64,000 nucleotides of DNA from Monocercomonoides exilis (taxonomy: Eukaryota > Preaxostyla > Oxymonadida > Polymastigidae): the NCBI GenBank assembly GCA_001643675.2, contig LSRY02000001.1, positions 739,501-803,500 on the forward strand, in the 5' to 3' direction. Each line of letters opens with the position of its first letter. Position 1 is the stretch's first letter. This document shows positions 32,826 through 45,376 of this stretch, one piece after another. The notes under the pieces were generated by a model. The model made no database searches. It worked only from the letters and a program-made list of their open reading frames with translations, and was not told where the DNA came from. Both the position numbers and the translations under genes were made by a program.

Positions 32826-33700
32826 TTAAATATCTCTCAATAAAAAAATAATTTCTGATTCATATGACAGTGAAAAACAATTGAAAATATCTATCAAATA
32901 AAAAATTTGAATATTAATCTTCTTTTTCTCATGATCAATCACCAATTCTTCCCATTCACTTTCATCTACTCCGTATTCCGAATCAATTTCCAATCCTTCT
33001 TCTTTTGTTGAACAAAATTTTTTCTTCATAGAAATTTTCCAAATAGTCTTCAATTTCTTCATTATCCTCATCTTCATCCTCCTCATCATTTATTTCCTCA
33101 ATAGCTTTCACATACTCCGAATCAGAATATTCACACACACAACCTAACAAAAATCTGTGAAAGATGGTTTCAAATGTTTGACATGAACGCATGATGCAAA
33201 ATATTCAGCTAAATGAGCTTCTCTGACACCATGCATTAAAATGAATCTTCTCATTTGTGATTACGTTCCTTCAATAGCAATCGTTCACGCTTTTGAAAAT
33301 CTGTCTTTGAATCTTTATGAATGATTTACAGTTTAATGCACAAATCCATAATCAGACAATGTGGAAAACACATTCCACTCGTCAGAATGGATTTCTGTCC
33401 CTTCAAGAATGTGCCTTTAAATGATGGAAAATATAACAATTCTTGTCCAAGGACACGCAAGAATTAAAAGAACCTTTCCATTCTCTTTTTCAGAACTTTT
33501 TTTTAATCATGCTGAATATCCACAATTGAACCTTCCTTCTTCGCTTTTCACATTTTCTGTATCTCTGTATGGCTCCATCAAATTTCCACTTCCTCACCAA
33601 CATCTCCAATCAATTGTTGATGCATAAGAAAATTAAACTCACACGCTCTTCTTCAAATTCTAATCCAATCACAAACTACGTTAACAGATGCACCACAAAG
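32826..33700 (-). pseudogene. Merlin-type transposase, second copy (decayed)
   Basis: Aligns with the intact Merlin protein: ILEGTEIHSDEWNVFSTLSD against VLPGTTIMSDQWKGYRSLPK, VNHS, RRFILMHGVREAHLAEYF against RRYMPVHGVREGYIEEYL, and an acidic tail EYSDSEYVKAIEEINDEEDE against DEYVRTIESLYDESESEDED. There are frameshifts, and a TAA stands where the intact copy has the Trp after the catalytic Glu. No clear terminal repeats. Confidence 0.7.
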
Positions 33701-35100
33701 AAACAATCATTGAAGTTGGTCCATATGAATCCACCAAAATAGCTAAATTATCATTTATTCGCTCATTGATAGACGTATATATTGAAAAAAAAGTTCCTTC
33801 TCGAACTGTTTTAGATCCTCCACATGGGATGCAACGAAATCTTCTTTGAGAGATTGAATTTTTAAAATATTTCTTTTACCTGTGACAATTATTACAATTT
33901 CTTTCTTAAAGAATAATCCTGTTTTCATGAAGTCATTCCCATGCATCATTCTCCTTTTGAAGTCTTTCAAGTAGTTCATTTGACATATTCATAAAATTAA
34001 CAAATTTTGAAAGGTCTGATCAATTCTTTCCCGTTCTCTTTGAATATTCAACAAAAAAAAAAAAAATAAAATAAAATTAAAGAAAAAAATAAAAATTATA
34101 GTAATAAAAATTAAAGAAATAAAAATTAAAATAAAAATAAAAAATAAATAAATTAAAAATAAGAAAAAAAACTATTAGGGTGAATATTTTTGAAATAGTA
34201 ATTTTTCTTTCAAAATTTCAGGTTTGAAAATATGTTATGAATATTCATATATAAACTCCGAAATGTGACGGACCTATTTTGTGACGTTTCAATAATTTTA
34301 AAAAGTCTAATATTGGATTTTTAAATGAAAAATAAACATTCAAGATTTTAAAGAATTATATTTAGCAAAGGAAAATAAATTTTAATAATAAATAACAACC
34401 CAAAAAGTTATGATTACAAAAATCATCACTCATTTGTTAAATACAAACCATTTTTATTTTTTTAATTTTTGAATATAAAGTTCCATGCAATGCAAGCTAA
34501 TTATTACTATGCTTAAATACAATTCGTCAGAGTTTTCGAATAGAGAAGTTTAACCAAATTTCATAGTAGTTATTTGTTTAAACTTTTATGCTTGAGCTCT
34601 TTGTTCTGAAGAACGAAAAAGCACCTAACAATGGGATATTTCTCTTGTTGGAAAGTTCAAAATGGCTTTAAGGAAAGTTGCTTTCGAATGTGCATCTTCC
34701 ATCCCACGAATATAATTAGTCGCACAAAGTCTTGATGCAGTTAATATCGTTTTTTCATGAGTGATTACAATAATAAAACTATTTGTGAAGCCAGGGTTTC
34801 CTTCCTGGCTTGAGTTTCCTCTCCAATCATATTCTGGAAGTTAACCTGCTAATGAAATGATGAAAAAAAAGTGATGATCACTTCAATTATGAAGAAACAA
34901 AAAACGCAAGTGCAAAGATTGGCTGCATCCAGTGAAGCAAGATTGTTAACGATCCGTATGAAATGTAATGACACTTGTACTTTGTTTGTGGATTTTCCAA
35001 ATCATCTATAAAAGAAAAAAGAATTATATCAAGACATTCATTGAAAGAAGTGGAAGATGCCTAAAACGCAAGAATATTCATTGCATAGCCTGGCAAACAA
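33701..35100. other. AT-rich intergenic DNA
   Basis: Includes an A-rich simple tract (about 34050-34170, AAAATAAAAATT units). No gene recognised. Confidence 0.45.
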
Positions 35101-35139
35101 ACGTTATTACCAAGATCCTGTGAGTTGCGAATAACAACC

Positions 35140-36000
35140 AGATTAGAATTTGATGCATCAAAAGGAATTTATCACACCACTTCAGAAATTGCAAAAGTCG
35201 TTGTTTTTTTTAGTTGTTGAGTTTTTTAATTGTTTTTTTTTCATTCACAGGTGAATGAAATCAGAGCTGAAAAGAGTACAGAAGATAATTAAGTGAAATG
35301 CGTTGATAAGCATTGGCCAAAATGGTTTTTTACAAGATATCCAGATCTAATTCAGAAGCCTCCAAAGCAACTTCCGGTTCACATGGCGTTGCAAACATCC
35401 AAACAGACAGTGAAACCATTTTTTGTCATGATTGAAATATTCTTCAAAACGGTTTATATCATCCCACAACTGATTTTTAATTTGGATGAGACTTCAACGG
35501 TGTTTTCCGAGATCAATCCTTCTGTGGTCATTCCTATTCACACATCTTCATCGCCTATTCAGCCTGAACCTTCAATGTCAAGATCAACAAGCATCGTCTT
35601 TCTGACAAGCTCGGATGGAGTCAGATATCTCACACCTATCATCGTTCCATATTCTAAAATTCCAGAAGAATTCAAAGAAGCAACGACAGAAATGGAGGTA
35701 TTCATACCAAGCGAAAATGATCATCTTTCTGCATCTGCATTCTTCGACGTTCTTTCAAAAGTGATTCTTCCTTTTATTTTGAAAATACTGATAACAATTG
35801 TAAAACCACATTATCACGCAGTGCATATCGCCAACAATGGGATAGAACATTTCTCCCATAAAGTGTTAAAAAATTGAACAGATAATTAAATCGACACAAT
35901 CCAGCCCCCATCTCATTCCTTTCATATTCTTCTACCCAATGATTAGCACGTGTTTAAAATATGAAGATATTTTTTCGTATGTGATGGAAATGCGGAGGTG
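35140..36000 (+). pseudogene. pogo/Tigger-like transposase copy C
   Basis: Exon EFDASKGIYHTTSEIAK, an intron of about 58 nt (GTCGTT...TTCACAG, phase 0), then VNEIRAEKSTEDNQVKCVDK (Q is a TAA at 35290-35292) and HWPKWFFTRYPDLIQK, the Tc5-type HTH. The DDE_1 core follows: IFNLDETSTVF (first Asp region), STSIVFLTSSDGVRYLTPII, ENDHLSASAFFDVLSKVIL. The frame ends at TGA 35875-35877 (VLKN). Further downstream, PHLIPFIFFYPMIS in another frame resembles the usual SPHxTHLLQPLD block, so a frameshift separates them. Degenerate but still recognisable over most of its length. Confidence 0.7.
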
Positions 36001-36822
36001 AAATGAATGCTAGTGATAGAAAAAATGAATTTGCTATGTTTCTGAATGAAGCAATTGCTATGCACCTTTCTAATCGACAATTTGAGCCTGATGGAAAATT
36101 ACAGGATGGAAATCATTCAATCGTGAAGTAGTTTTGAATATTATTTTCAATTAGCTTCCGGAATGGTTAACAGTTGTTCACACAAATGTGCGAGATGAGG
36201 AGAATTCGAAAAATGGAAACGAATGCTTCATTTTCAGATAAAGAAGATGTTGCTTTTCCACATTCCTTTGCTTTGAAAAAATATTTTCTTTATGTTAGAG
36301 AACACAAAATTGATCATTGGGTTGAAGAATGTGAGAAGTGTGCGTTTGCAATTTAATCATATCTATAAGATTGTCTCTGTACAATCTTTTATTTTCTTTA
36401 TCAAATCGAACGACCATGCCATCCATCACAAGCGTAATGTGCATTAATCTTCAACCATTACCATTCTTTTCTTCAAAATATCCGAGAGAAGTGCAATCTT
36501 GAAAATAACCACAAACAAAGCTTTTGTTATGTGATCAGTTACTAAAGAAAGATAATTCTCTTGAAATGTTGTTGAGAATAGATATTCTAACGGAAGGAAT
36601 GTTTGTGGAATAATAATTATTGAAAGAAAACTGCAGCTGCCAGAATTGGACTTAAATGCCATTAATGTGGATTGGTGATGAGAAGTTTCAAGCACAAATA
36701 AAATCGGTGTTATTTGTGAAGATGACAAATAATTAACTCAAAAAAAAGAAAAATGTTGATGTTTCATCAATTTTTAAAAAAAAGTTGAGGTATTGGATTA
36801 TCCCCTCTCACAAACTTTTCAT

Positions 36823-37085
36823 TTATATCAAAAAAGGAACAATCATTTTTCTGCATGAATGATAAATTCTACAAATCGGAAGTTCATGTGGTCTTGATAG
36901 CTGTATTTTCGTATGTCGTTTTTTGGAAACGTTTTGCCCAGTGTTTGTCGAATGTTTTAACTTTTTAATCTTCTTTTCGCTTCTGTATAAGAAATTCATT
37001 AGCCTGAATTTATTTTTTATTTTGATAACAAAATAAAAAAAAATGTTCACACACCGTTTTCTCCATATCCGAAATAGTTAAATAT
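36823..37085 (-). pseudogene. pogo-like transposase fragment D
   Basis: Exon LTISDMEKT, then a GT...ATTCAG intron in the same place as in fragments B and C, then ANEFLIQKRKEDQKVKTFDK (Q is a TAA) and HWAKRF, followed by decay. Only the HTH region remains. Confidence 0.6.
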
Positions 37086-37089
37086 TTTC

Positions 37090-38567
37090 TTGTTCCAAAA
37101 TTTAATAAAAACTAATCTTCCATTTTTTTACTCTTCATCATATGCAAATAGTGTTTGTCTTTCCCTTTTCCCAATAAATCTTTTTTCGTTTCTTGACTGA
37201 AGAGCTCGTTCCAAAGATGATAGATAAAGTTAACCACATTCTCAATTTGACGCTGAAAATAGCCCAAAATATCATGAACAAGCAAAGCTTTGACGTGGTC
37301 GTTTTCCAAATAACTAACATCATTTGTCTCAACAATTCCATGCAAAGATATTTTCTCTTTGCGCATTTTAATCATTGAAATTTTTAACACATTTTTTTTG
37401 TTCAACTGTAACTTGTTAATTTCCCTATCCATGTTAAACATCCAGACTAAACATGTTAAAAATTACAAATAAGATTAATGTGTCAATCAGAAATAACTGA
37501 TTAATAAGTTATATTTATTTGTGTGATTATTTTTGTAATCATATTTTTTCATACTAAAATTTCGGTGCTATAATATTTCTTGAATATCAATAAAAAAAAT
37601 GAAAAGTGAAAAGGCTTATTGAAAAGATATTTATCTTTTATTCGGTGAAATCATTTGTTTTTATAACAGTTGTGGTGATGTCGCATTTGATCACAAAATC
37701 TCTTCCCAATGATAAAATGTCTTTGAAAAAACAACATACCGAAATAAGTTGTGATTTCAAAAATAATCACCCATTTGATAAATAATTTTTTAAAATTGCA
37801 TTTTTTGTCAAAAAAATAATCAGTTCTATCTATGTTTTGAATGTTTTGAAATGAACACAATAAAGTTGAAATGCAATTTTTAATCTAACATATTCTAAAT
37901 TTATCTCAAACATTGGCTTTACAAAAAATTGAATTCCATTCAACATTTGTACAAAAATTTTCTTGCCAAAAAGAAAAACCTTCAAGAAACTCATTCCTTA
38001 TAAAAAGTTTTGATTTCAAAAATTATCTCTATTTTGTTATTTTAGTCAACTATTTATTGTCATAAAGTGTGAAAACGAAAAAATAAATAATATTATTTTT
38101 TTCTTATAAATGAATAATTGTTTTATTGTTCTGAACAAATAAAAATGATGCAATCAAAAAGTTGTCACTATTTTTTATATTACAAAATGAATTGAAAAGC
38201 TGCTTCTCTATTCCACAAAAAGTTTGTAAATAATATATTATCTTTCGAATTTTTGAAAATAAATAACATGAATGTATTTTTGCAAAGCAAAAAGCGTTTT
38301 TGGAAAAAATTTATAAAAAAGAGTTTTAATGTTCATTTATAACTTTTATATGAATTAAATGATCATATCACGTGAATTGTTTATCTTTTTCTAATTTTTA
38401 TTTTGGATCTTAAATGCAATGAAATAATTCGCATAATTTTTATAATTGTCTTCACCACCACAACAAGAAAGAAGAAATTGAAAAAATCCATTTTGGAGTT
38501 AATAACAATACACTTTGGATTGCATACACTCCTGTTTAACCTGTTTGTTCACTGAAAAGATACTGAC
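37090..38567. other. AT-rich intergenic DNA
   Basis: No recognisable gene or repeat under either code. Confidence 0.4.
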
Positions 38568-39362
38568 ATGTTTACTATCTATGTCCAAATAGCAAACACG
38601 GAATAAACTGTGGCTTTTTTTAAAGAAAAAACACTGATCATGAAAGAAGTCATTCATGCTTTTTTTGCAAATGTATATTCAATGTTTTCTTTTCAAAAGC
38701 CTCAGCCTTCTGTTCAAATTTTATCAAAACCTCAAAAAAATAAAAAAAGTAAAAAAGAAAAAAAAAATCAAATAGGTTTTCAATTCCGATTTTTGTATTC
38801 TCATAAAGCAATTCCTTCATCTTTTAAGCCATTGCAATATAGCTTTTTTATCTGCTTATTCTTCTAATTCAACACATTCATTTCTTCGTTAATACGACCT
38901 TCTCAACAAAATCTTTCTTTGTCTTCAGAAACCATTTTTCCATCTTTAACCAGAAGGAAACTTTCGTTGCTCATTAAAGACGAAAACTCGAGAAAAGTTA
39001 ATGAACGAAATGAAGCTATCAACAACACAATGGTCTGTGCCATGATGGACGGAGGAGTTATTGCTGGAAAAAAGTTAACAATAGATACAGTTGTTCACTT
39101 GAATGAAAATGGAAAACCAGTTTTTTGGAGCCCGAACAATTAATGTATTACAGCTGCTGTTTTCACAAATTTTGCACATACTATTAAAAAAGAAGTTTCA
39201 GATGTGAATGGAGAGGTCAGTAGTTTTTGTTCAGATGGATTAAAATTACAAATGCTTGAGTTGCAAAATCTCACAGAGGATACAACTATTTGTGAAACTC
39301 GGAAAAATGAATTCAAACTCCACCATTATTTATTTGCTGCACAAATTTTTTAGTCAATCTGA
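38568..39362 (+). CDS. hAT-like transposase-derived ORF
   Basis: From ATG 38568 to TGA 39360-39362 (264 aa) with in-frame TAA/TAG at about 38601, 38865, 39141 and 39351 and no TGA. The second half reads LTRRKLSLLIKDENSRKVNE, VCAMMDGGVIAGKKLTIDTV, GKPVFW, TIKKEVSDVNGEVSSFCSDG, LFAAQIFQSI. The order Asp-Gly in a hydrophobic strand, KP(I/V)xxW, then a C-x-D-G strand resembles hAT-type RNase H-fold transposases. The catalytic Glu and dimerisation region are not seen, so it is probably a truncated or domesticated piece. Four TAR codons in one frame add to the code evidence. Confidence 0.45.
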
Positions 39363-40203
39363 TTATTACCCATTTATAAACCGAAAATAAATTCTTGAGA
39401 TAGCTAAATGAAACCTTAATAACGCTATCCAAAGACTACAGGAAAACATCAACGAAAAATCCAACAAATACTAAGTGCCCTAGCTTTGTCAAAACAAGGT
39501 GGCTCTGTTTATACGACATTTGTTATTTTTTTTATGTTAATTGCAAACATCCATCAATTTCTGAGTTTTTTGGTGATATTTCCACTTTGGATGTGATCAA
39601 ATGTGGTTTATTGTTGGTTCCTCTATAAGATCTTCAACTGTTTCTGAAGAACGATGACAAAAAATTGGGATCTGTTTCTCTTCTGATTTTTTGTACGATT
39701 GCAGATTATTTTTGGACGATTAAATTTGATAATTTTTCTGATGAGAATTGGCATGTTTGTATTTACCATTTAATGATTTTTTAACATAATTATTTCCTTT
39801 CTGGAGAACGAGGAAACGAATTCGAGTTGGTTTTTTTTTTTGTGACACTAATGGCAGTGAGATTTTACCATAAAAGTTCATTTGTGATCTCCTTTTCATC
39901 GAAGCTTAATTCTTTTAAAGAATAGCCCACTAAATTAATCAAATCATCAGAAACATTATCGCTTTTTTCATCAACTCATCCTGCTGTCAACACTCTGCAG
40001 ACACATTCACAAATAACGCAAAATTCATTTCTCAACTCTTCTTCTTCAACATCATTGATAACACCTGTTTTAAATTCAACAATATTTTGTGTTTTACAAA
40101 TCAAAAATCAATATCATCCGTTTCAAGATACAGCAAATGATTTTTGAGAAAACACTTTTCTTTCATAGAATCAACAATTTCTGAATTCTTCGATTTTTCA
40201 TAT
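39363..40203. other. AT-rich intergenic DNA
   Basis: Possibly decayed remnants of the hAT-like element; nothing I can assign. Confidence 0.35.
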
Positions 40204-40443
40204 GTCAAAATTTATTTGAAAAGTTCCTTTTGTTTAATTTGAAGAGTAAATAAAAAATTTATATTTCGATCAAATTTCTGTTTCCACAAACGAAACTTCA
40301 CTTAAAATAAAATAATAACATTATCAAGATTGTGTTTTCATGACAGCAAAATTTGGTGAGTGGGAACAAAAATTTGATCGAAATATGTTATTTTTATTTT
40401 ATTAGAAAAGTAAACAAAAGGAACTTTTCAAAAAAATTTTGAC
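40204..40443 (+). mobile_element. MITE family M2, 240 bp
   Basis: Ends are GTCAAAATTTATTTGAAAAG and the near-perfect inverse, with about 33 bp of inverted repeat (TTCCTTTTGTTTA inside). Related in length and layout to M1 but with different ends. Flanked by AT on both sides. Confidence 0.75.
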
Positions 40444-40634
40444 ATCTTTCCTCCAACAATTTTCGTTTGTTAACAAAACAAACAGGCTAATATTCAGAAA
40501 AGATTCTGTTTTGATTTCATTCGCTTTTTCTCAAACTTTTTATTTGTGCTTCCTTCTAATTAATATGAATTTATCTTTTTCTTGTTTATCCTCTTCATCT
40601 TTATCTTTATTTTCCTTTTTTGTCGAATCCACAT

Positions 40635-40875
40635 GGGTGATTCTTTTTGAAAAGTCGCAAATGTTTAATTATCATAAAAAAATTTATTTTCATATTTTGT
40701 TCATATTTCTATTTCCACTCACGAATCATCTTGAGAATGTTTAAAATAGCATTATCCAGAAATTGATTTCATATTAGTGAAGTTTGGTGTTCTCTGACAA
40801 AATTTTTATAAATATTTAAAATATTTGGTTTAAAAGAAAATAAAATATTTGCGACTTTTCAAAAAGAATGACACA
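40635..40875 (+). mobile_element. MITE family M1, diverged copy
   Basis: Left end GGGTGATTCTTTTTGAAAAG; the right end is mutated (TTCAAAAAGAATGACACAT). AT flanks both sides. Confidence 0.75.
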
Positions 40876-41448
40876 TATACAACTTTCTTTTTTGAAAATT
40901 TTCAAGCCTTAAATGTGTAACACATGAAAGATAAAAAAACACATATTCAATTCTGTTGCTTCTCTCATTTATTTATAAGTGTTTGTGAAAATACTTGCAA
41001 TAAAAATGATTCTTAAGATTTTTTCAAGAAAATAAAGTTTTTGAAAAAGAATTAAATATTTTTGAATGATCAATCAAAAACATTTATTGAGATATAACAA
41101 TTAAAGAATAGCTAAAAAAAAAATGGTAGGGAAAACAGAAAGAAAAGAAGTGTTCTTTAAGTGAAACGCAAAAATTCTGTTTCAGTTTCCTTTTAACAAA
41201 ACAAAATAGGAAGTTTGACAAAGCAATCAATTTTTCCAATTTAACAAGTCAATTTTTAAAATTGTTGAAGAGATACCATCGTTTTATCGGTTTGTTATTT
41301 TCACATCATTCATGGATTTTATACATGCAATTAAATATTTTTTTGTTTGTTTTCTTGTTAACTGTTAAAAAAGTTTTGACATAACAGAACGAAAAAGAAT
41401 GAAGAGTTATAAGAATAAGAAATAATTGTAGAAAAGAAAGATCAGTGC

Positions 41449-41530
41449 GAATGAGATGTTTGAATTAGAAAAGAAAAACGATATTCAATTCCTTCTCTTT
41501 TATTTGAGATCACGATCAATGGGTCATCGC
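41449..41530 (-). repeat. DIRS left inverted terminal repeat
   Basis: Inverted relative to 45455-45530; shared AAGAGAA(G/A)GAATTGAAT and GCGATGACC(C/A)ATTGATCG. Confidence 0.8.
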
Positions 41531-41689
41531 CCAGGATCAATGTGGGAGTGATGTGAGGGTTTATGCATTTGTTTGAAAAATCAAAACTTAGCGTTTTTAA
41601 AAACAAATTAACGCTAAGAAAAGGAATTGTGGAACACAAGACAATGTTAAAAACTTATATAAAAGAGGGGTTGGGAGTGAAAACGGTGG

Positions 41690-41800
41690 TGGGAAAAAGA
41701 GAAGGAATTGAATATCGTTTTTCTTTTCTAATAAAAGTGCATAAGCACCTTTATTTTCAAGAAAAACATCCATTCAATTCCTTCTCTTTTATTTGAGATC
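41690..41800. repeat. DIRS internal complementary region
   Basis: Contains GAGAAGGAATTGAATATCGT and, inverted, ATTCAATTCCTTCTCTTTTA, i.e. copies of both termini side by side next to the recombinase end. Confidence 0.7.
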
Positions 41801-41805
41801 AAATG

Positions 41806-43089
41806 TTAGTTGGGAATTTCTGATACCATCATGACTACAGCTTTTGACACTTTCCATTCCTTCTGAATTTCTTCTTTCTTTGATTGAGCTCTTGTTCTGA
41901 TTATAAACCTTTTGTCATATTCTGTATCCTCTTTTTCCTCTTCCTTTGGTTCTTCAATCTTCGAAGGCATTATTGCTTGGGAGTCGTCGGAAGCTTGGAT
42001 TTTTTCGTTTCTTTTACTCATATTGTACTGCTTCTTCACAATTGCAACCTTCTTTTCATCCTTGTTCTGGCTTTCTTTCCTTCCTTTCTGTTCGACTTTT
42101 TCAGCGCGCTGTGCCTGCTTTATCACTCTTTCAGTGGATGAAGCAGTCACCCTGCCCATTGCTGACGCCAAATCCGCCCTGAAGTAATGTTTAACCAGTG
42201 TATTTGTTTGTGGCGAAAGACGAGCAAACTTTGCAACCTGCACCGGAGGAATACCTGCCATTGTCAAAGCCGAAATCGAAGCTGCCTTGATTGAGTATGG
42301 AGGAAACGTGTCTGGTATCCCGGCGTTGGTCAGTGCTTCCTTGGCAAGCTTGCGAATTTCTCCTGCTGTCAAAGGGGCAAAGGTGTTTGTATTTGGAAGT
42401 TGACTGTTTGTGTTTGTGTTAGCTTGTTGAACTCTCTCCCACAAGGTCTTTGTCGCGAAAGCTGGACAAATCAGTGGCAACTCTGATAAATATGGCACGG
42501 AAATCTCCGCGCGTGTCTCCGAAGTCTTCAGTCTCATATCTAGATATATTTTTTCTTCTTTAAACCTTTAATTTCTCATGTCTATTCTCTCAAGCTCTGT
42601 AAATCTGCAGGCTGAAAATAACATTGTTAACACAATCACCTTTATTGTCAGTTGCTTAAAGCTCAATGTCTCATTCGGTCCTTGATCTGCGAAATATTTC
42701 AACAACGTCTGTGGGTTCCAAATTTCTCTGTTTTCTTTTTTCTTTGATCTATTTGTTCTGCTGAACGCTTTGAAAAGCATCTTTATGAGTGGGATATCTC
42801 CTAAGCACGTATTGAAAACGATACTGGAATAAAAAGAAACTGCAGCTCTTGTTATTTGTAAGCACATTAGCGACATTCCGCCATTTCTCAGGGATAAAAA
42901 CACATTTGCGCAATTCGACGCCCAATCGAAAATATTGTCTGGAATTCCTTTGCGGCCACATTCCTCCCATTGCTTTCCAAAATGTGCAAAACCAAAGAGG
43001 TATCCTTTCCATGTTGTCTCCGCTAATCTTTTGCTGCACTCCTCTGCAAGATCTTTTGAGAAAGTTATCTGCTCCAAAGCACGTTTCCA
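41806..43089 (-). CDS. DIRS tyrosine recombinase
   Basis: Open from after a TGA at 43090-43092 through a TAA at 42568-42570 (RIDMRN-Q-RFKEEKIYLDM) to at least the TAA at 41806. The N-terminal SAM-like core-binding region (TWKGYLFGFAHFGKQWEE) precedes LTMLFSACRFTELERI, where the Arg is the expected first catalytic residue. The C-terminal part reads PYSIKAASISALTMAG and, further on, LVKHYF with the candidate nucleophile Tyr. The usual HxxR-type box appears as YSIK, a form I associate with DIRS-like recombinases, so activity is uncertain. A Lys/Glu-rich tail follows. Confidence 0.8.
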
Positions 43090-43187
43090 TCATTCTTCTC
43101 CATCACGCTGGATGGATTCAACAACACGATCCTCAACCGTCATGGAGGAAGACTGGAATTCTTTCATCGCATTGAAGTGCCTTTCCG

Positions 43188-45039
43188 TTATCCTTCCTTT
43201 TGCAGCTTCCTATCCCAGCTCCTGTGTGGTATCGACTTCAAAAGTGTGTCCCAGTTCAGGTCTCTCCAGTTCGGCAGGAGTAAGATCACTTGTGCTTTCT
43301 CCCTTTTCGCTTTCTGAATCGTTGATACAATCAGCGGCACAGGAGGGTGAGCCAAAACAACTTCGCCTTTCCATGGAACCATGAGACCATCCTCTGCAAT
43401 CGGACTGTTGATGCCACACCATCTCTCCAACTTGTGATTGTGACTTGCTGCAAACGCATCCAGTGTCGGTGTCCTCTGAGCTATCTTCAGAATCTCCAGC
43501 AGCTCTTCTGCTCGCACTTCGTAATCCCCTGCTCTCTCTAGTCTTGACAGAGCGTCTGCCCTTGTGTTCTTGATGCCTGAAATGTGTGTGGCCCTCATCT
43601 TTATTTGCGTTACTCCTCACATCTCCAAATCTTACTCAGAACGGGTCTCAAATTCATTCCTGCATTCCATTTGTTTATATTGTGGAAAACCGCTGTGTTG
43701 TCCGATCTCAAATGCAGTTGACCGATTCATTTCCTCTGGAGCACTGGGACAAAATGGCCGAGAGCTAACCACACTGCTATTAACTCCCTGTAGTTCGAAG
43801 ACTGTTTCGTAAGTTGCTGTGGAAACCGATTGTGTGCGTCTAAAAGTTGATTGTTGATTGATAGCGTTGCCACCCACGCTGCCTTCGACGCATCTGTTGT
43901 TATCTCTTCCTGCGGTACAAACACTGAAATCAGCTTGCGTTAAGGGCATGATTTCAATATCTTCTTCCATTGCAGAATCTGCTGTATAATGGATGCGTTG
44001 ATTCTCATCTGTCCGCTCCATCCTTGCAATTCCAATCCTTTTTGTTAGAGACTATACATGGATGTGGCCATAGGGAAGCGTCTTGCTGAACGAAACGGTT
44101 TGCGTTGAGTTTTCCAATAAAAGAGGAGAAATCTCTTATTCTCACCTTTTCATCGTCCACTGCTTTCACTTTCCAATTGTCTTCTTCCTTTATCAATGAA
44201 AGTCTTCTGTCTTCCGTCAACTGAACCTCCATCATTTCCGAGTTTCATCTGTATCCGAGGCAAACAAACTCTTTGCTGGAAGATAGGTGGCTTTTTTCCT
44301 TGTTCACTAGCAGCCCAAGCGACTTTTTGAACAGAACTATTTCTTCAGAAATTCTAATTAAATGTGTTAGATCTTGGTGTAATATAAGCTGATTGTCACA
44401 ATACGCAACCAACCGCACATGCCATCTTCTTCTTATTTCTTTTGTCACTTTCCTCATCACATGTGTGAATATTCTGGGTGCAGCAACGAATCCGAAAGGC
44501 ATTCCTTTTAGAACGTCATCTTTTCTCAGAAATCTGAAAGCGAGATTTAATTTCATATTCTTTGAAACTTGGAGAAGGAAATACGCTTGATGAATACCTA
44601 TTGTCACTTCCCATTCTTCTTTCAGTTATATTCACTCCACTGTTCTCTCGTTCTCGCATTTGAAATGCGTTCTGAGGACCGCTGCACTCAAACGACTACA
44701 GTCTAAGATCTGCCTCCATGTTCCGTTTTTCTTCTTGACCAGGAATTCGTTGTTTCTGTGTTTAACACTTTCATGATTTATCTCCTCAACTATCCAGGTT
44801 CTCGTCTATTCCTCCAACAAATCCCTGAAGGCTCTTCTGTGCTCCTCGCTTGTTCGCTCAGCTCCATCTCTGTACTATATCTTTGAAAGTTTCTCTCTTT
44901 CTCTTCTGTTCTTCCACATCGCTTATCCTCCAATTCAGATCAAATCTCCTCCTCCGATATTTTCCCATGCTTTTTTGAACTGCTCCTTCCTTTTTCCAAT
45001 GATCTGATTTAAATACGACTTAATCTCTGCTGTCTTCAT
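43188..45039 (-). pseudogene. DIRS reverse transcriptase / RNase H, frameshifted
   Basis: From ATG near 45039 (MKTAEIKSYLNQIIGKRKEQ). RT blocks: NNEFLVKKKNGTWRQILDCS, GIHQAYFLLQVSKNMKLNLA, GMPFGFVAAPRIFTHVMRKV and VRLVAYCDNQLILHQD, where the YxDD box is YCDN and has lost its second Asp. RNase H: TTDASKAAWVATLS, NYRELIAVWLALGHFV, RSDNTAVFHNINKWNA, then KNTRADALSRLERAGD and a C-terminal domain with LLLPNWRDLNWD. In-frame TGA codons and at least two frameshifts (about 43620 and 43730) break it. Inactive. Confidence 0.85.
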
Positions 45040-45106
45040 TTACACTTTTTACAACTTAAACATCATCTGATTTGTTCGACTGAACAGAAATGGATTCTAA
45101 AGCTTC

Positions 45107-45376
45107 TCATTGGAAAGAAAAAGTGTGAACTGGAAAGAAAAAACCTTTGACTTGCTCCTCCTTTTGAATGCGCCTGAACTTTGCCAAATAAACGAAAAGC
45201 CCTTTTATCTTTTTTTCTTCAAATACTTCTTCAAAACTCCTGTGTCTCCTTTTCGCACTGCTGTTTTCTTTATCAGCAGGCTGGGTTGCAAATCCTGCAT
45301 AATGACTTATTAACGGAGTTGAAAGGAGCTGCAGTTGAAATTGGACATTCATCAACCCTTGCATCACACAGGGCAA
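45107..45376 (-). CDS. gag-like first ORF of the DIRS element (fragment)
   Basis: Short charged ORF (TQPADKENSSAKRRHRSFEE) between the right terminus and the RT. Assigned to the element by position only; no domain recognised. Confidence 0.35.
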   Translation of the reverse strand: MPCVMQGLMNVQFQLQLLSTPLISHYAGFATQPADKENSSAKRRHRSFEEVFEEKKIKGLFVYLAKFRRIQKEEQVKGFFFPVHTFSFQ

